A DNA stretch of 64,000 nucleotides, taken from contig NC_039507.1 in NCBI RefSeq assembly GCF_003672135.1, forward strand, positions 3,348,001-3,412,000, given 5' to 3'. The notes under the pieces are model-generated. The model did not search any database. It worked only from the letters and a program-made list of their open reading frames with translations, and was not told where the DNA came from. Of this stretch, positions 51,401 through 63,490 are shown piece after piece (position 1 is the first letter of the stretch; each line of letters starts with the position of its first letter). The stretch comes from Ooceraea biroi (taxonomy: Eukaryota; Arthropoda; Insecta; Hymenoptera; Formicidae). Position numbers and translations under genes: made by a program.

Positions 51401-54400
51401 TCTTTCATCTTGACATTCAGAAATTTAATGATTTTAAGTCTTTACAATTGGTCTATTAATATATTCTTACACTGTACAGTAATACTTGTAACGAACATTG
51501 TATTATAGGTGCGATGTTTTATTGAGGAACGTTGTTATTTTCATGCTGAAACGCACGTGGATCTTCTCTCTTCATTCAAGCAAACCAGGCAAGTTCACGG
51601 TCGCTATTTTCGGCAGAGCGCAGAGTGGGATCGAAGCGGAGGCAAAAGTAGAGAAGCCGGGAGGAGTCAGCCACAGCGAAGTAGAGGTAAAATATAGAAC
51701 TGCCACCTGTTCGACTGTACCGCTAGCGCATTGTGCCGCGGGCTTCTTCTACTGCGGACCGAAGGATTATCATTGCAAACCGAGACTCAGACTCAGACGC
51801 GTCTATCCTGGCTCTCCGCGAAACTTAATTGCCGCATGAAAATGCATGGAAACGTTTAAACAACATTAATTACGTTCCTGTTGATTTTCAACGCCACTCC
51901 GTTGATTTTGATAATAAGACCGTATGACGTATAACTCTATATGACAATTGCTAAATCCAGTATGAGAGTAGGAATCACTTTGGCTTCTTTATTGCTTATT
52001 TCGAAATTTGTTTTTCTAATTGCATTATTAATTGAGAAAATTCTCAGTTATAGCTTAGTCCGAATATTTTAATATAAGTGCGATGCTCTGTGTGTGATAT
52101 TGTCAAAATTTCTTTCAATTTGGTGATGTAACATACGCTTTCCCGAGGAAACGTTACATCCCGTAATCAAAAATGCCTGTTATCGCCTTTAATTAATCGT
52201 GCTCACTTGTCGATTTGCTTCTTGAGCGAGAACACACGTCCTGGATTATGCACCGTACTACTTTCGTTCCTCTCGTTTCCTCTTGCCTCTCTTTCTCTCT
52301 GCATTTCCATCATTCCCAGTACTCCAACAATTCTCCACGCATGGCCTGCCACGTTTTTCGTGCCGTTCATGCCTATTTTCCGGCGAGCGATTCGGTCGAC
52401 GACGCGATTTCCCCGCGCACGGCACATTTCCCTTGCCGTGTACATCCGCGGACATCGAATTGATTCACGTATGTACATCAATGTCAACCTCAATAATGAA
52501 TATAAACGCGTGTCTTACAACGTTCCTCTCTTATGTACATATAACATTTTTCGATAAAAAAAATTAGAAAATAAACTATTCTTTACTTTTGTATGAAATA
52601 AGAATGAATTATTTATTGCACAGTAATTAAAATATTTTTTACATACAATAGTATACAAAGAATTAATTATTCAATGCAAATGCGAGAAAAAGCACGAATA
52701 TCTTTCATCATTTTCGCATGAGCTTTTCTGCGAATCTCGCGTGCGTGCGCTCTCGCGCACTCATTCCATCGTGCGTACGTGTACTCATCTTTGGAACGCA
52801 CAATACATGCGTTTAATACGCACACGAAGGTGGTGCACGCACGATGCTACGATCGCGCTGATCGTAGTCTCACGAATACAGAGTCGTCCCGGCAAGTCGT
52901 CCCGGGGTTCGTTCTCTTCTCTCTCGAGTATCTGTACGCGCGCACGTGGATGTCGGCGTTGTGGCGTCGAGACGCGCACAGGCACATCCGCGCGCATTCA
53001 CACCGACACACAAAGGCACACACACACTAACGCCGGATGCAAGTAGACGCTGTGTAACGGCGAGTATCTATCGGGTCTTCTCTATTGCAACAGATGCCTG
53101 TTGCTACGCGGCCCGGGCGACGCTGTCACGTTTTCGGAGGCTTCGCTCCTCGAACTTCTGCCTGCCTTTACTCGCATCCTACCCGCCGTCCCTCGCCTCC
53201 CCCGTGTCCCTGGCGTTACTCACGAAGGAACGTTTTTCGCCCTTTTTGCCACGTGATCGGGCATTGACCCTATCCCCGACGTGGCTCGGGGGTGGAAAGC
53301 ACGAGGCGCAGCAGCGACGACGAGGCGGCCGCTTCCTTCCCCTCTCGTTTTTTCTTGTTTTTTTGCTCCCTCCCTTTCTCTCTCCTCCTTTTTTCTCTCC
53401 ACGGAAGACAATACTTTCGAGCCAACGAAGCGATAACAATCGTGATCTCGAGATAAATGGTACTAATCGCTGATTAATTGATTGTGTAGTTTACGCTCGG
53501 TCGGCCTTTACGACTTTATGCCGACGATTCGAGCATCGTTAATTATGCCAAGTGGATTTTAGATGGAACGAGGAAATCGGTGAAAGTACAGTGCCTTGAC
53601 TTCCCGTGCCGAGACGGTTGACAACCCTCTGTTTGGGAGATCAAGTTACGTCGCATGTCGTGTCGCGAAAATTTCGCTAATCAGCACATACCAATTACGT
53701 CAGCTAGTGGCTGCTGAGCAATGTAACTGTATATGTTGTCGGTAATGTACATTGCTTTATGCACGTTCGCTTACGTAACTAGTTACCTTAATGCGTCGAT
53801 ATTGTTGAGCAAGCCTGCAGAATTTCACCTATTGAAAATTACTTCTGAGAACTAGTTGTGTGCGGCGGTCCAATATATTTGGAATTTCCGGAGGGTGCTA
53901 CCCTCCCCCTTACGTAATATCGTGGAAATGGATCCGCACGCGGAAGTAAAACAGAATCCAGCGTTCGGCCGGGAGACACAATATACTTTTACGTGTGCAA
54001 TAGTATTTCACTGTATTGTTATCGATTACGATGCAATATATGTTGAGAATGCACAGTTCAGTTCTCTCTTCCGAGAATAATGTTCTTACGTAATAATAAC
54101 AGCCAACCAATATTCTGGGCCAAAAATCCTATAAGGTTAAATGCGTTTAAGGAAAATGTCATAAGAAAAGAATATTTGCATGTACAACAGAGGACAGTTC
54201 GAGAGAAGGGCGCAAGTCGTATGACTCACGTGGAATACCATGTGGTCTGTTACTAGTGTTCTTTCTGCATCCTTTTTCTATGAATTGTTATTACCGTTGT
54301 TAGATAAGAATTAGATTTCTTGATACATTAATTAAATAGGCAAAGTGGAAAAGTTAATTTTTTTATATTCAGCGTGTTAAATGCTAATTGTACCCATTTA

Positions 54401-54499
54401 GCGAACCATTGACACATAACATTTTATTTCTTCTTTCAAAAACATAATTGAAATTAGATCTACCTGAGAATTTCCCCATGTGACGAATGGCCCGAGTAC
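48415..54499. other. non-coding stretch with two CpG-rich islands
   Basis: 48.4-50.4 and 51.1-52.2 kb are AT-rich with no conserved frame. The islands at 50.4-51.1 kb and 52.7-53.5 kb are GC- and CpG-rich, with dense ACGTG/CACGTG and GTGCAC palindromes at 50.63-50.78 kb and alternating purine-pyrimidine CA/CG runs at 53.0 kb. Frames up to 192 codons (50528-51106) occur but overlap on several frames and both strands and carry no domain. They may be promoters or first exons of genes outside the window. Confidence 0.45.
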
Positions 54500-55240
54500 G
54501 GGAGGATTAATACTCAGGCACGCTTGAACATGAGATCAGAAGAGAAGATCGCCCGCATTAGATGAAATCGAACGTGTCGTTCAGCAGCGTCTTGGCGGAA
54601 TACGGCTCGCGCCTGGGGATCAAGTCGGATCATCCTTAGCCGGAGCGATGCAATCTAAGGATCGGGCTCGCATTTCGAGATCGAACGCGCCCGAGAAAGA
54701 TAAAGAAAAAGAACGAGAGACAAGGAAGGAGATAGTTCTCCGTTCGGTTTCGCTGTTGAAGCTGCCGTGACGCGTCGAGAGAAAGAAAAGAGTGTAGCGT
54801 GTCCCGCGCGCGTAATTAAGGTCCAAAGGAAGGATACGGAAAGGAAAAGCTGGAGAAAGAGAGAAAAGACGATGGAACGGTATGGGTAACGGGAACGGGG
54901 AACTATGGGGTGTAGACATCGATCGGGTTTAGGCCTGTGTGTGAGCGTGCACGTGCACGCGCATCGTACGTGCATACGTACACAGACACAACTACCACGC
55001 GCCGCCACCTGGCCAGTCCCGCGTGGTTAGCAGGATGGTGCGAGTCGCCGGAACAAGGGTGGTATGAGGGCGAAGCGACGCGAGGGTGCGGAGGCGAGCG
55101 TAGCGGGCAGAGAGGCCGAGGGTGGTTCGGTTTGCCCCGAACCTACCCTAAATCGAAGAAGCATGGGACACACCCTGGAAGAAAATGGGAAGTGGGGTAG
55201 TTGGCGCGGGTGGCCGGGCAAGGATGGGATACCTCCGTAC

Positions 55241-55452
55241 GCTCTTACTCTTTCTCTAGCTTTCTCTCTCTTTCTCACGGACACGTTCTCTTTCTCACCT
55301 AGTTCCCTCATCCTTCCGTTGCCCCGCGTACTCGATGCTCTCCTGCTGCCTCATCCGCCCTCTTCCACCTGCCGACCCTGCTGCTCATCCTCCTCCACTG
55401 TTCCCCTCCTTCCACCGATATCTTATTTCGTTCTCTCACCCTCCTCTCGCCA
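55241..55452. repeat. pyrimidine-rich tract (plus strand)
   Basis: About 210 bases are strongly enriched in C and T on the plus strand, with CTCTTTCTC and CCTCCTC blocks, ending at CTCTCGCCATGG. Confidence 0.75.
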
Positions 55453-55630
55453 TGGGCGAGCCGCCTCACCCCACCGAGTCGAGTGAAGGCGCCCGGCTGC
55501 CCGCGTCCTCCCGTTTCCTTGCTCCCGATCCCGCGCTCTCCGCCGTCGACACGCCAATGAGGGCCACCCCGCGACAGAGCAGGCAGGTGTATGGGCCACA
55601 ATGGAAGACGTTGTAGAGATAGCCGTTGTA

Positions 55631-55631
55631 A

Positions 55632-55663
<32 letters not shown>

Positions 55664-56030
55664 GGAGAGGGAGAGAGTACAACGGACCCGCGAACGTCCG
55701 AGAGCAAGAGAGAACGAAAGTTCTTCTCGCGTGCGAGAAAAAGAGAGACAGAAGAAAAAAGAAGAGAGATCGCAGAGAGGAATCCACGAGAATGGAAGTG
55801 AGAAGGCGGAAGAGAGTGGTGAAAACGAGAAAGGTAGAAAGAAAGCGCGAGAAGGAAAAATACCGAGACAAAAAAGGGTAGAACTGAAGCGGAAGAGGAA
55901 GAGGGAATAGAAAGAGTGGAGGGAGAGAGACGAGCAGCGAGGAAGCAAGATGGAAGAAAAGGAGAAGGTACGCACGAGAGAGTACGCGGAAGAAAAGAGA
56001 GGCAGAGCGGTACAGTGAGAGGCGGCAACG
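55631..56030. repeat. purine-rich tract starting with a (GA)n microsatellite
   Basis: A (GA)n run at 55631-55678 leads into about 350 further bases dominated by A and G on the plus strand. GAGAG motifs, the core for GAGA-type factors, are dense. Rare pyrimidine interruptions occur at 55680-55740. Confidence 0.85.
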
Positions 56031-56360
56031 CCCATTTTTTGATAAGCTAGTTACCCGCCGCCACCCTGCCGCGAAAGGGGCAAGAGGGTAGCTCTCCGGC
56101 ACAAGGCGGCAAGAGGCGCGGCGGCAGGAGGTCGAGTTGGCCGAAGGGCGCCCGAGGAGGGGGCGGGGGAAACGGGTAGGAAGGTAGGAGCGTGGAGGGC
56201 GACGGACGGGGGGCTAAGGGAGAGAACGGTTGGGTACGCGCGGCGGGTGTCGGGTTCTACGGAGATCAATAACTGCATAAAAATAAAGTGAGGCTCTGGC
56301 CCGCTACCTTTAACCCACCGGCCCCCTCCGAGTTCTCTACCTTCACCTTTTCCTCCACCT

Positions 56361-56412
56361 CCGCGGCGGTGGCGGCAGCGGCAGCGGCGGCGGCGGCGGT
56401 GGCGGCGGCTGC
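56361..56412. repeat. interrupted (GCG/GCA)n trinucleotide repeat
   Basis: About 17 units of GCGGCGGTGGCGGCAGCGGC type. Read as protein it gives polyalanine in either orientation, but no gene frame is established here. Confidence 0.85.
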
Positions 56413-58001
56413 TTCGTTCTCCTTCGTTCGGCGCCCCTCCGCTATGCCGTTGCTTCTCGCTACGCAGCAACGTCTTTCCAGTACTATGCCATCCTCTCGG
56501 CTCCCTCGTCGTCGCGCCCACCACCCCCGTGCCATCACCCCAACCTGCCGGTCTCCTGCCTCCAATGAGGATCCGGAGGTTATTGCCTGTATTTTCTTAA
56601 GGGATGAATTCTCCGCGAGGACCGCTACCGCCACCCTCGCCAACTTCCTCGTCGCGAGAGAGACGGGAGGACGAATAGCCGGTGGTTGGGGGACGCGCTC
56701 GTGAGAGGTTGGCTAGGTGTCGGTGGCCGGTGCAGTCCGCTTCTGGTGTACGCGGCCCGTTAAGTCTCCGGTAGATTCACGGCGGAGCGCGGCGGAGGGG
56801 GCTGATCAATTTTCTGATGGAGATGTCGTGCCGGATGGATCGCGTTGTCTCCGGGCTCGCGCGTGACGCTTCAGACGCGTCGCGACGCATGAGCGACAGT
56901 GGAATGGGCGAAAAGGGCGAGGGCGGATTGGAAAAATAGGGAAAGTTTGTTTTCGGATATTTATCGAAGGCGATGTCTCGTTTCTCCGCTTCGTGAGATT
57001 GATTAATATAAGCGCATGCAGCGCGTAAGTCGTGCGTTTCGAATCCGAAATGTTTGCGAAATCTCCTCGAATGATATGCGAGTCCACGATGCTTCGGTTG
57101 CAAGCACGGTAGCGATATTTTTTTAACGTCTGTACGTGTACCGGCATGTGGTGTATAGAATCACGTATACACAATATCAGCAGTTCTTTCTATGCAAAAC
57201 GTACTATGTTTTGAATTACAGAGTATTTGAAGCATACTTACGAGTATTTAGAATATGTTTCCAGAGATGCTGAAGGATATTGGACAATTTGGCAGAATCA
57301 GAAAAAAATGTTTAATACCGTACTTAGTTTGCGTGTTTCGAAAAATTTCTGACAATGTCTCGCGTATTTTTATATTTTTACAAGCCGCGTTTCACGTCTG
57401 TCATTTACCTCTACAGCGCGCAAATCGCGTCAAACAACCGAGGGAATCACAATTCTGTGCGTTTCGAAAGCAACAAGTACTTAGATATGGTCCCTCCGTA
57501 GGAAAGCTGAAGAGATCTCGCGAGGGGAGTTAAAAACAAAGTTGCAACGGTTCTACAACCTGCTGCAAGTGCTACGATCATACGTTCGCTAAAGAATCGC
57601 TGTTATCCAAGAGGGCTCGTCTTCGATAGACCTAATCGTTTTTTACAATTGCGAACAAACGCGCTCATGTAGTAGTAATACCACAACTGACTTACACACA
57701 GTTCGTGATAGTTATTTGTGAGAAATAACGTATTCCAATAAATCTGACATGTGTTAGCTCATCAAAAACTTAATAATAGTATTTTAACAAATATTTCGAT
57801 ATGATAAAACAAGTTTTAAACAGAAATGAATTATCGTGATTTACATTTTGAAAACGCAAATAAATAATAAATAATAAACTCTTGTTCTTTAATTGAGTTT
57901 AGATGAGTTATTTTTCGAGACATAACTGATCAAAGTTTCCACATTATAATAAAATTTGGAAAATTAACGAAAAATATCGTGCTTAGAGAAATTTTGACAA
58001 A

Positions 58002-58056
58002 GAATATTCGTGTTTAAAATAATTTTTGGCAAAAATTATTTTAAACACAAATATTC
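58002..58056. repeat. near-perfect hairpin, 26-bp arms, 3-base loop
   Basis: GAATATTCGTGTTTAAAATA (start of the 58002-58027 arm) is complementary over 25 of 26 positions to 58031-58056, around loop GGC. Weak similarity continues outward. It is AT-rich; it could be a cruciform, the remnant of a small foldback element, or a transcribed hairpin. Confidence 0.85.
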
Positions 58057-58466
58057 ATCAAATATGATTATTTATTATATTATTACTGGAAACTTTGTGT
58101 ATATATACATGCATGCGATTATGATAGTAGATTTTAATGTAACAGAAAATATTATATATTAAAAATTCATCGTTTGGCTGTACATGCGTGATCAAACAAA
58201 GTGCTTTCGCTTTCTCGAAAAATCAAGCAGCAAATAATTATTGGCGAAGTTCCAGAAGGGCCATCGTTATTCGTGCTTCGAGGGGCTGTTTCGGACTTCC
58301 TGCCCACGAAAGTCGCTCATCTATCGAACGGCACCTTCCGCGAAAAATAAATTAGATATGCGGCTGTTTCCTGTGAGCGGGCCATGTTCGTAGAAACTAG
58401 GCGCGCTTTTCCTTCTCTCTCATTTTCGCCGGCTGACATTCGCAGGGCCGATCCCTCGCAGAAACG

Positions 58467-58494
58467 TACGCACGCACGCACGCACACGCACACC
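58467..58494. repeat. (CGCA)n/(CACG)n short tandem repeat
   Basis: A run of about seven GCAC-type tetramers, alternating purine and pyrimidine. Confidence 0.85.
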
Positions 58495-59970
58495 CCTCAT
58501 GCCCGACCCCTTCGCGGGGGCCATATCGACCGCCGAGAGACAGCGGACCACGGTTTTCTTTTACGTACGAAAGCAATTTTGCGGGTTGCTCGTAATTTAC
58601 TGGCGAGAATAAAGGCGCGCAAGGGTGGCGCTGGGGGATGGACAACGGGGCGGGCGGACGAGAGGGCGATACGGGAGGATAGATAGAAGATGCAAGTATC
58701 CGGTGCGCGCCGCGAAATAAGCGCATGCATCCTCCGCGGATCAAGGGTGGTACGCGCCGAGCCATCCCCGGCGCCACATTAAGGTAAAGGGACGTAGGGA
58801 TGCGTGCGTGTGCGTGCCGACCGTGTTTCGGGCGCCGACCGAGGTTTGGCACAAAGTGGCTATTACGGTTAACCGGGATGAAAAACAACGCGGTGCGCCG
58901 CTGAGGGAGAGATTGCGGCGTACTCGCGGATTTCGATTCAGGCTTTGTCGTAGGCCGCGCGATTAATTCGTTTGTGGCTGAATTAATTAGGGAACATCTC
59001 TGAGTGCCCATCGCGGATTCAAATGAAACTTCGCGGACGCGTGGAGAACGGTCGGAATGTAGGGCACGTGTATTTTAACCTCGGCTAAAATTGAGTTTTT
59101 CTCTACGCTTTCAATTCTTTGGGAAATATCAAATAGTATTATTATTATCGATATCAATCGCCATTCTTACGTGTTTAAAATTTTATGAGCCAAACAGAAC
59201 GTTACTTTTTAATGAATAACAAGAAAAAAAAGCAGAGAATAGGCAAGAAATGAGTTATTAATTAGTCATTTATGTATTTTAATAAAATAACATCTGCGTA
59301 ACATACAGACGTAGATATCTATTGCTAATACGTAGAAGACATAATTGGCAGACGATTACTTTCATTTCATTCATTTGCTTCTCTCTCGTGGTAAAAGCGT
59401 GTTTCGTCGTGCTGCTAAAATATGCGAGGGAGGCACGATCGCGGGAGAAAATTTGCAGCCCTCCCTTCGCGAGACGAGTACTCGTGCGCCCGGTGTGTCT
59501 CGAAAGGGCTAAGAAGGAAAGAGGGGTCTCGTCGCCCTTGAGTCTACGCACGGTGCTCGTACATAAATCACGTAGTAGGGGTAGGTCAGTACGGGCTATC
59601 CTGGGAGGGTTGAAACTTTTAGGAAGGGAGCAGTCTGCGAGCCGCTCGAACACGCAAATTTAGGGTGGGTCGTCTCCCTTCGTGAGACACAAGTTTTCGC
59701 TCTTGTTGCGCGCTCAAAAGCCGGCAAATGCATTTGGGGAAAAAAGGTCTCGTCTGGAAAACACGTGCAGACGTGCAGACACAAGATTTCTACCATTAAA
59801 TTGTATCTCTGCCTATCTACGTATATTTCTGTATGGTATACCTATTTAATAATGAAAATTGAATAAATCAAAGTGCAATTGTATTTTGTTTGCAATATAT
59901 ATGACTATTATTGTAACATATTACATTTATAAAACTTGTACATACATATCGAACATGTGATAGAAATCTG

Positions 59971-59978
59971 CACGCACG

Positions 59979-60018
<40 letters not shown>
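59971..60018. repeat. compound (CG)n(CA)n microsatellite
   Basis: CACGCACGCGCGCGCGC runs into (CA)n to 60018. Alternating purine-pyrimidine DNA of this kind can adopt the Z form. Confidence 0.95.
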
Positions 60019-60020
<2 letters not shown>

Positions 60021-60858
60021 CATTTTGAAAAATATTTTTTCTTTCTATTAAATTTCTGTACAAAAAGCGTATTTGCAATTCGTTTCTTTCTAATGTTTGT
60101 AGTGTAACTTATAACATTGCTACAAATTGTATGTTACATTTAAATATATAACTAAGAAATTGCTGTTTTTGTGGAGCCTGAGTACAGCGTTTATCAGCCT
60201 ATTTAAATGTTGCGTGAAACTATGTATTTCCATATAAAGTTATATCTTTGCACATGTAAACCGAATAAACTGTCTAGCTCGCGTAATGAAAATCGGCAAA
60301 CAGAAGTCAGTGAGACAAGGGCGAAGTGATAGTTTTTAATTTCACGCCGTGAAACGGCCCCCTTTTAATCAATCTTGTACCTCCCTTGTTTTTTTTGTTA
60401 CAACGTTTTTACGAGAAATAACATCATTCGACAAATAAAAATATTCGGTCGTGCTTCCGCCGCGGATTTAATAAAACATTTATTTACAGTTTATCACGAG
60501 CAGAAAAATTGCCGCGTTGGTATTCGAGAGATAGAGAGAGAGAGAATTTAGCAGCCTGGCGTGTTCGTCCGAAAATAATGCAACTCTTTCATCTGTCCTG
60601 GATTACACACTGTCGACGCTCGTCCGAAAAAAGGCACGCACTCGTGACAGGGCCGTGCTGATGATGTGTGGAAAAAAACAAACAATACCATAACAATGCA
60701 ACAGCGTTTTTATGATCCATTCAGTGATTCTTTTTCTTTCTGTCTCGTGGATTAAAAATCACGTTTCATGGTTTTATTCGCAGTCTGCGCGATAAATCAC
60801 AGCGCTAAATTTTTTAAAATAAACTCAACTAGATCGTCATTGCTTAAACGCGGATAAC

Positions 60859-61310
60859 ATGACGTGTCATGGATCTGATATCGTGATACTGGAATATTTT
60901 ATTAAAACACTCCGTGATTTTTTCCGTGATTATAAAATCGAAACCATCGCCAACTATTTCGATTTAATTCATTTTTGTTTCATGAAAGAATCCACCATTA
61001 ACGAAAATTATCCGAAAACGGATGATCCAATTTGGACTGTTTCTCCTTTAAATAAAATTGTGCATTGTGCAAAAAACGCATAGCGCTATTCCATTACTGC
61101 GTAAAATATACCGTAATTGCGAGGAGTGTCGTTATTCGGCATTAGCCAAACGAAGCGACGCCACCACACAATGGTCGTTGTTAACGGATCATTACTGGAA
61201 AAGTGCTCTTCTCGTTTACACTTGCTTTGCGCGGCATCATGCCGATGCGTTATCGTAAAACAAACTATGCTTTGGCGACATTTACATTGCGCGATGGCAA
61301 AATAACAATT
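60859..61310 (+). pseudogene. frame-broken coding-like sequence, possibly piggyBac-like
   Basis: A 74-codon frame (60859-61083) ends in YPKTDDPIWTVSPLNKIV. It resembles the piggyBac-family stretch in which a helix ending in a HF-type motif is followed by D-x-L/I-W/Y-K-V/I-R-P-L; this resemblance is from memory and weak. A second frame shifted by one (61058-61258) and a third (61117-61305) carry on over the next 220 bases with no recognised motif. No terminal TTAA-bounded repeats or catalytic aspartate motifs were found. It could also be chance or a relic of another gene. Confidence 0.2.
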
Positions 61311-62539
61311 ACGTTCTCGCTGACTGGCGAGGCGATCCCCGAAACTACAGCGAAATGTGATTAGAGTACGTAGATGGGTCGCGCTGTAAACCTACCGCGT
61401 ATTATTTCAACGAATTTGCGCGGAAGTTGTTGAAATTTCGAACAACTGATGGCCGCATCGTTGTGTGTCCGTCTATTGACGAAATCGTAAATTAGTAAAG
61501 TTCATTACGCTTTCTATGTATCATCTACTATGCCCGTACATATCGGTAGTTTTCTTGAGAGAAGCGATGCTAAATATATTATCTCTTTTATTGAAAAAAT
61601 ACTTGGAGTAAAATATTCAAAAATAAGATAAAATATAACAATATAAAAAAACAGAAAAAGATTGTTTTCACGTTGATTAAAGAACAAGTGATAGAACGCG
61701 AAGAAGAGAGAATTTGGGATATTTTATACATATAAAATGTAAAATAATAATTTTATCACAGGATTGATGGATACATAAGATATTATGTGAAAATGTGAGA
61801 ATGTACTCATCACGTTTACTTATACTTTTAGTTGCAACTAATTATGATTAATCACGAGAAGTTTATTAATTTACAATTTTACTTGTAATTCGGCGAATAA
61901 CGTATGCATTACTACGGAACGAAATCTCACTGTGGATGAGTTCTTGATCGCCCGACGAAGAAAAAGAACGTCCCCGCTGGCGCTCGATGCTGACGAGAAA
62001 AAAAAGGTGTGTCGATACAGGTCGTTGAGCAACATCCTATAGGACCCTAACCCGGAAGTAAAGGCGTGCATACGCATCCGCGCGGCTGGATAACAAATCG
62101 GCCATGGCGCTAGACAGTAAAACTTTTCCTCAGAATTTTTCCGACGCATTATTGCCGATCCGTTTTGTGTAATTTTTCGCAAAGATGGGCCGCTCAACGC
62201 GTGTGAAATCGGAACATTACAATACCCGGGAGCTCTTTGATTTTCCGCACGATAATAGTCTTTATGATATGATAATTTTAGATACGACCAACGATAGTTC
62301 CATGTAACTTTAACTCGATCACTGCATCACGCTACTCGGTGTTAGGCTTTTATCATATCCGAAATTATAATAAGAGATCCTTTAGAAGAAAGATAACTGT
62401 GACAATTAATTATTAATCAATGCCTATTTGCATCTCAATTAAGTGATCCTTCTTTATTTCAATTTCGGTCAGATGGCGAGCTTTCTGTACTGTTGACTGT
62501 ATGTATACACAAATTGTCAGCACATGACGGACCCACCGA

Positions 62540-62660
62540 GGAATATCACGAGATCCCAGGACACGTATGAGAGAAGAAAACAGGAACAATTGTAGGGAAA
62601 GAGGGAGAGCGCCTATTGAAAGGGGTTGCAACGAGTGCACAATACTTTTATGTGACGTCA
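62540..62660 (+). repeat. dispersed direct repeat, short copy
   Basis: It starts near GAGGAATATCACGAGATCCC and ends with TTGAAAGGGGTTGCAACGAG then TGCACAATACTTTTATGTGA (62616-62656). Both ends match the longer copy at 63178-63490 in the same order and orientation. Confidence 0.55.
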
Positions 62661-63177
62661 ATCTTTGTCTACTCGTACGCGCGTTAAGTAGATCCGTGTA
62701 CTGAGATACAAAAGTACGAGATTTACTCGCGAGATTGTCACTCTGTTCGAGTACAAATGTATCTTAGCATTAATAAAAAAATATTTGACTAATACATACC
62801 ACGTTATTTCGTATCATTTTCTAAATAAATTGTTAAGTTTCAAGTATTTTCTACATGTAATACATTCCTCTAACGAGTGCAGAAAGTGTATACATAGAAA
62901 AACTTTGTCTTATTCACGTTTTATGGATTTTATTCTCTACGCTTACGGTCTCCCGAACGTCAATATTCGACTCTTTATTCGACGTTGCCCGATCGGATTC
63001 TTCAAGACGGAAATCGGCGGTCAACTACGCTTCCGCAAGAACGCTCATCTCCCCTAACTGACAACCTCTGAGAAATATCGCAAACAGCTCGACAAATCGC
63101 TCCCGGCAATAAGGGGCGAGTAACAAAATGAACTCCGGTCGGCGACACCTAAAAAAATTTTTTCCTCGGTTAGTCGT

Positions 63178-63490
63178 TACGTGGAATACCTCGAAGACCC
63201 GGGGTGTCCCGGCGGAAAGATGAACAGAAAGAGTGAGACAGAAAGCGGAAGAAGGGATGAGAAAGAGCGAGCGGACGCACGGTGGTAAGGCGACCAGGAA
63301 GAGGAAGCGAGAAAAACGGCGCCAGAATGAACGAGAAAGAGAGTAAAGCGCGGGGGTGGACGTGCAATGGAGAGGATATGAGCGCGGGACGAGGTGAAGA
63401 AGGAAGGTTCCGACGGAGAGAAAAGGATAGAGAGAGAGTAGTTCTGAAAGGGGGTTGCGATGCGAGTGCAATACTTTTCCGTGAGACGGC
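63178..63490 (+). repeat. dispersed direct repeat, long copy with purine-rich insert
   Basis: It starts at ACGTGGAATACCTCGAAGAC and ends with CTGAAAGGGGGTTGCGATGC then GAGTGCAATACTTTTCCGTG (63444-63483). Compared with the copy at 62540-62660 the middle is expanded by about 190 bases of purine-rich sequence (63216-63440). Confidence 0.55.

Larger units (their letters stand above)
54500..57100. other. long GC-rich region, possible 5' region of a large gene
   Basis: Some 2.6 kb of GC-rich DNA with a pyrimidine tract, a purine tract and a CGG-type repeat. Large open frames (for example 264 codons, 56102-55308 minus) exist only because the composition excludes stops; their peptides are serine/leucine or arginine/glutamate low complexity. 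I cannot place a start, splice site or domain. Such islands often mark promoters and long 5' untranslated exons of developmental regulators; that is inference. Confidence 0.35.
57101..60858. other. non-coding stretch, no gene recognised
   Basis: AT-rich at 57.1-58.35 and 59.05-60.85 kb. A GC-rich island at 58.4-59.05 kb holds overlapping frames with no domain. Nothing else was seen apart from the listed repeats. Confidence 0.5.

Noticed and set aside
55308..56102. 264-codon minus-strand frame
   Set aside because: The peptide is serine/leucine/phenylalanine low complexity produced by a purine tract read on the opposite strand; all minus frames there are open.
56288..56704. 138-codon plus frame with polyalanine, like a developmental transcription factor
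   Set aside because: The alanine run is only the translation of the trinucleotide repeat, and nothing around it forms a DNA-binding domain.
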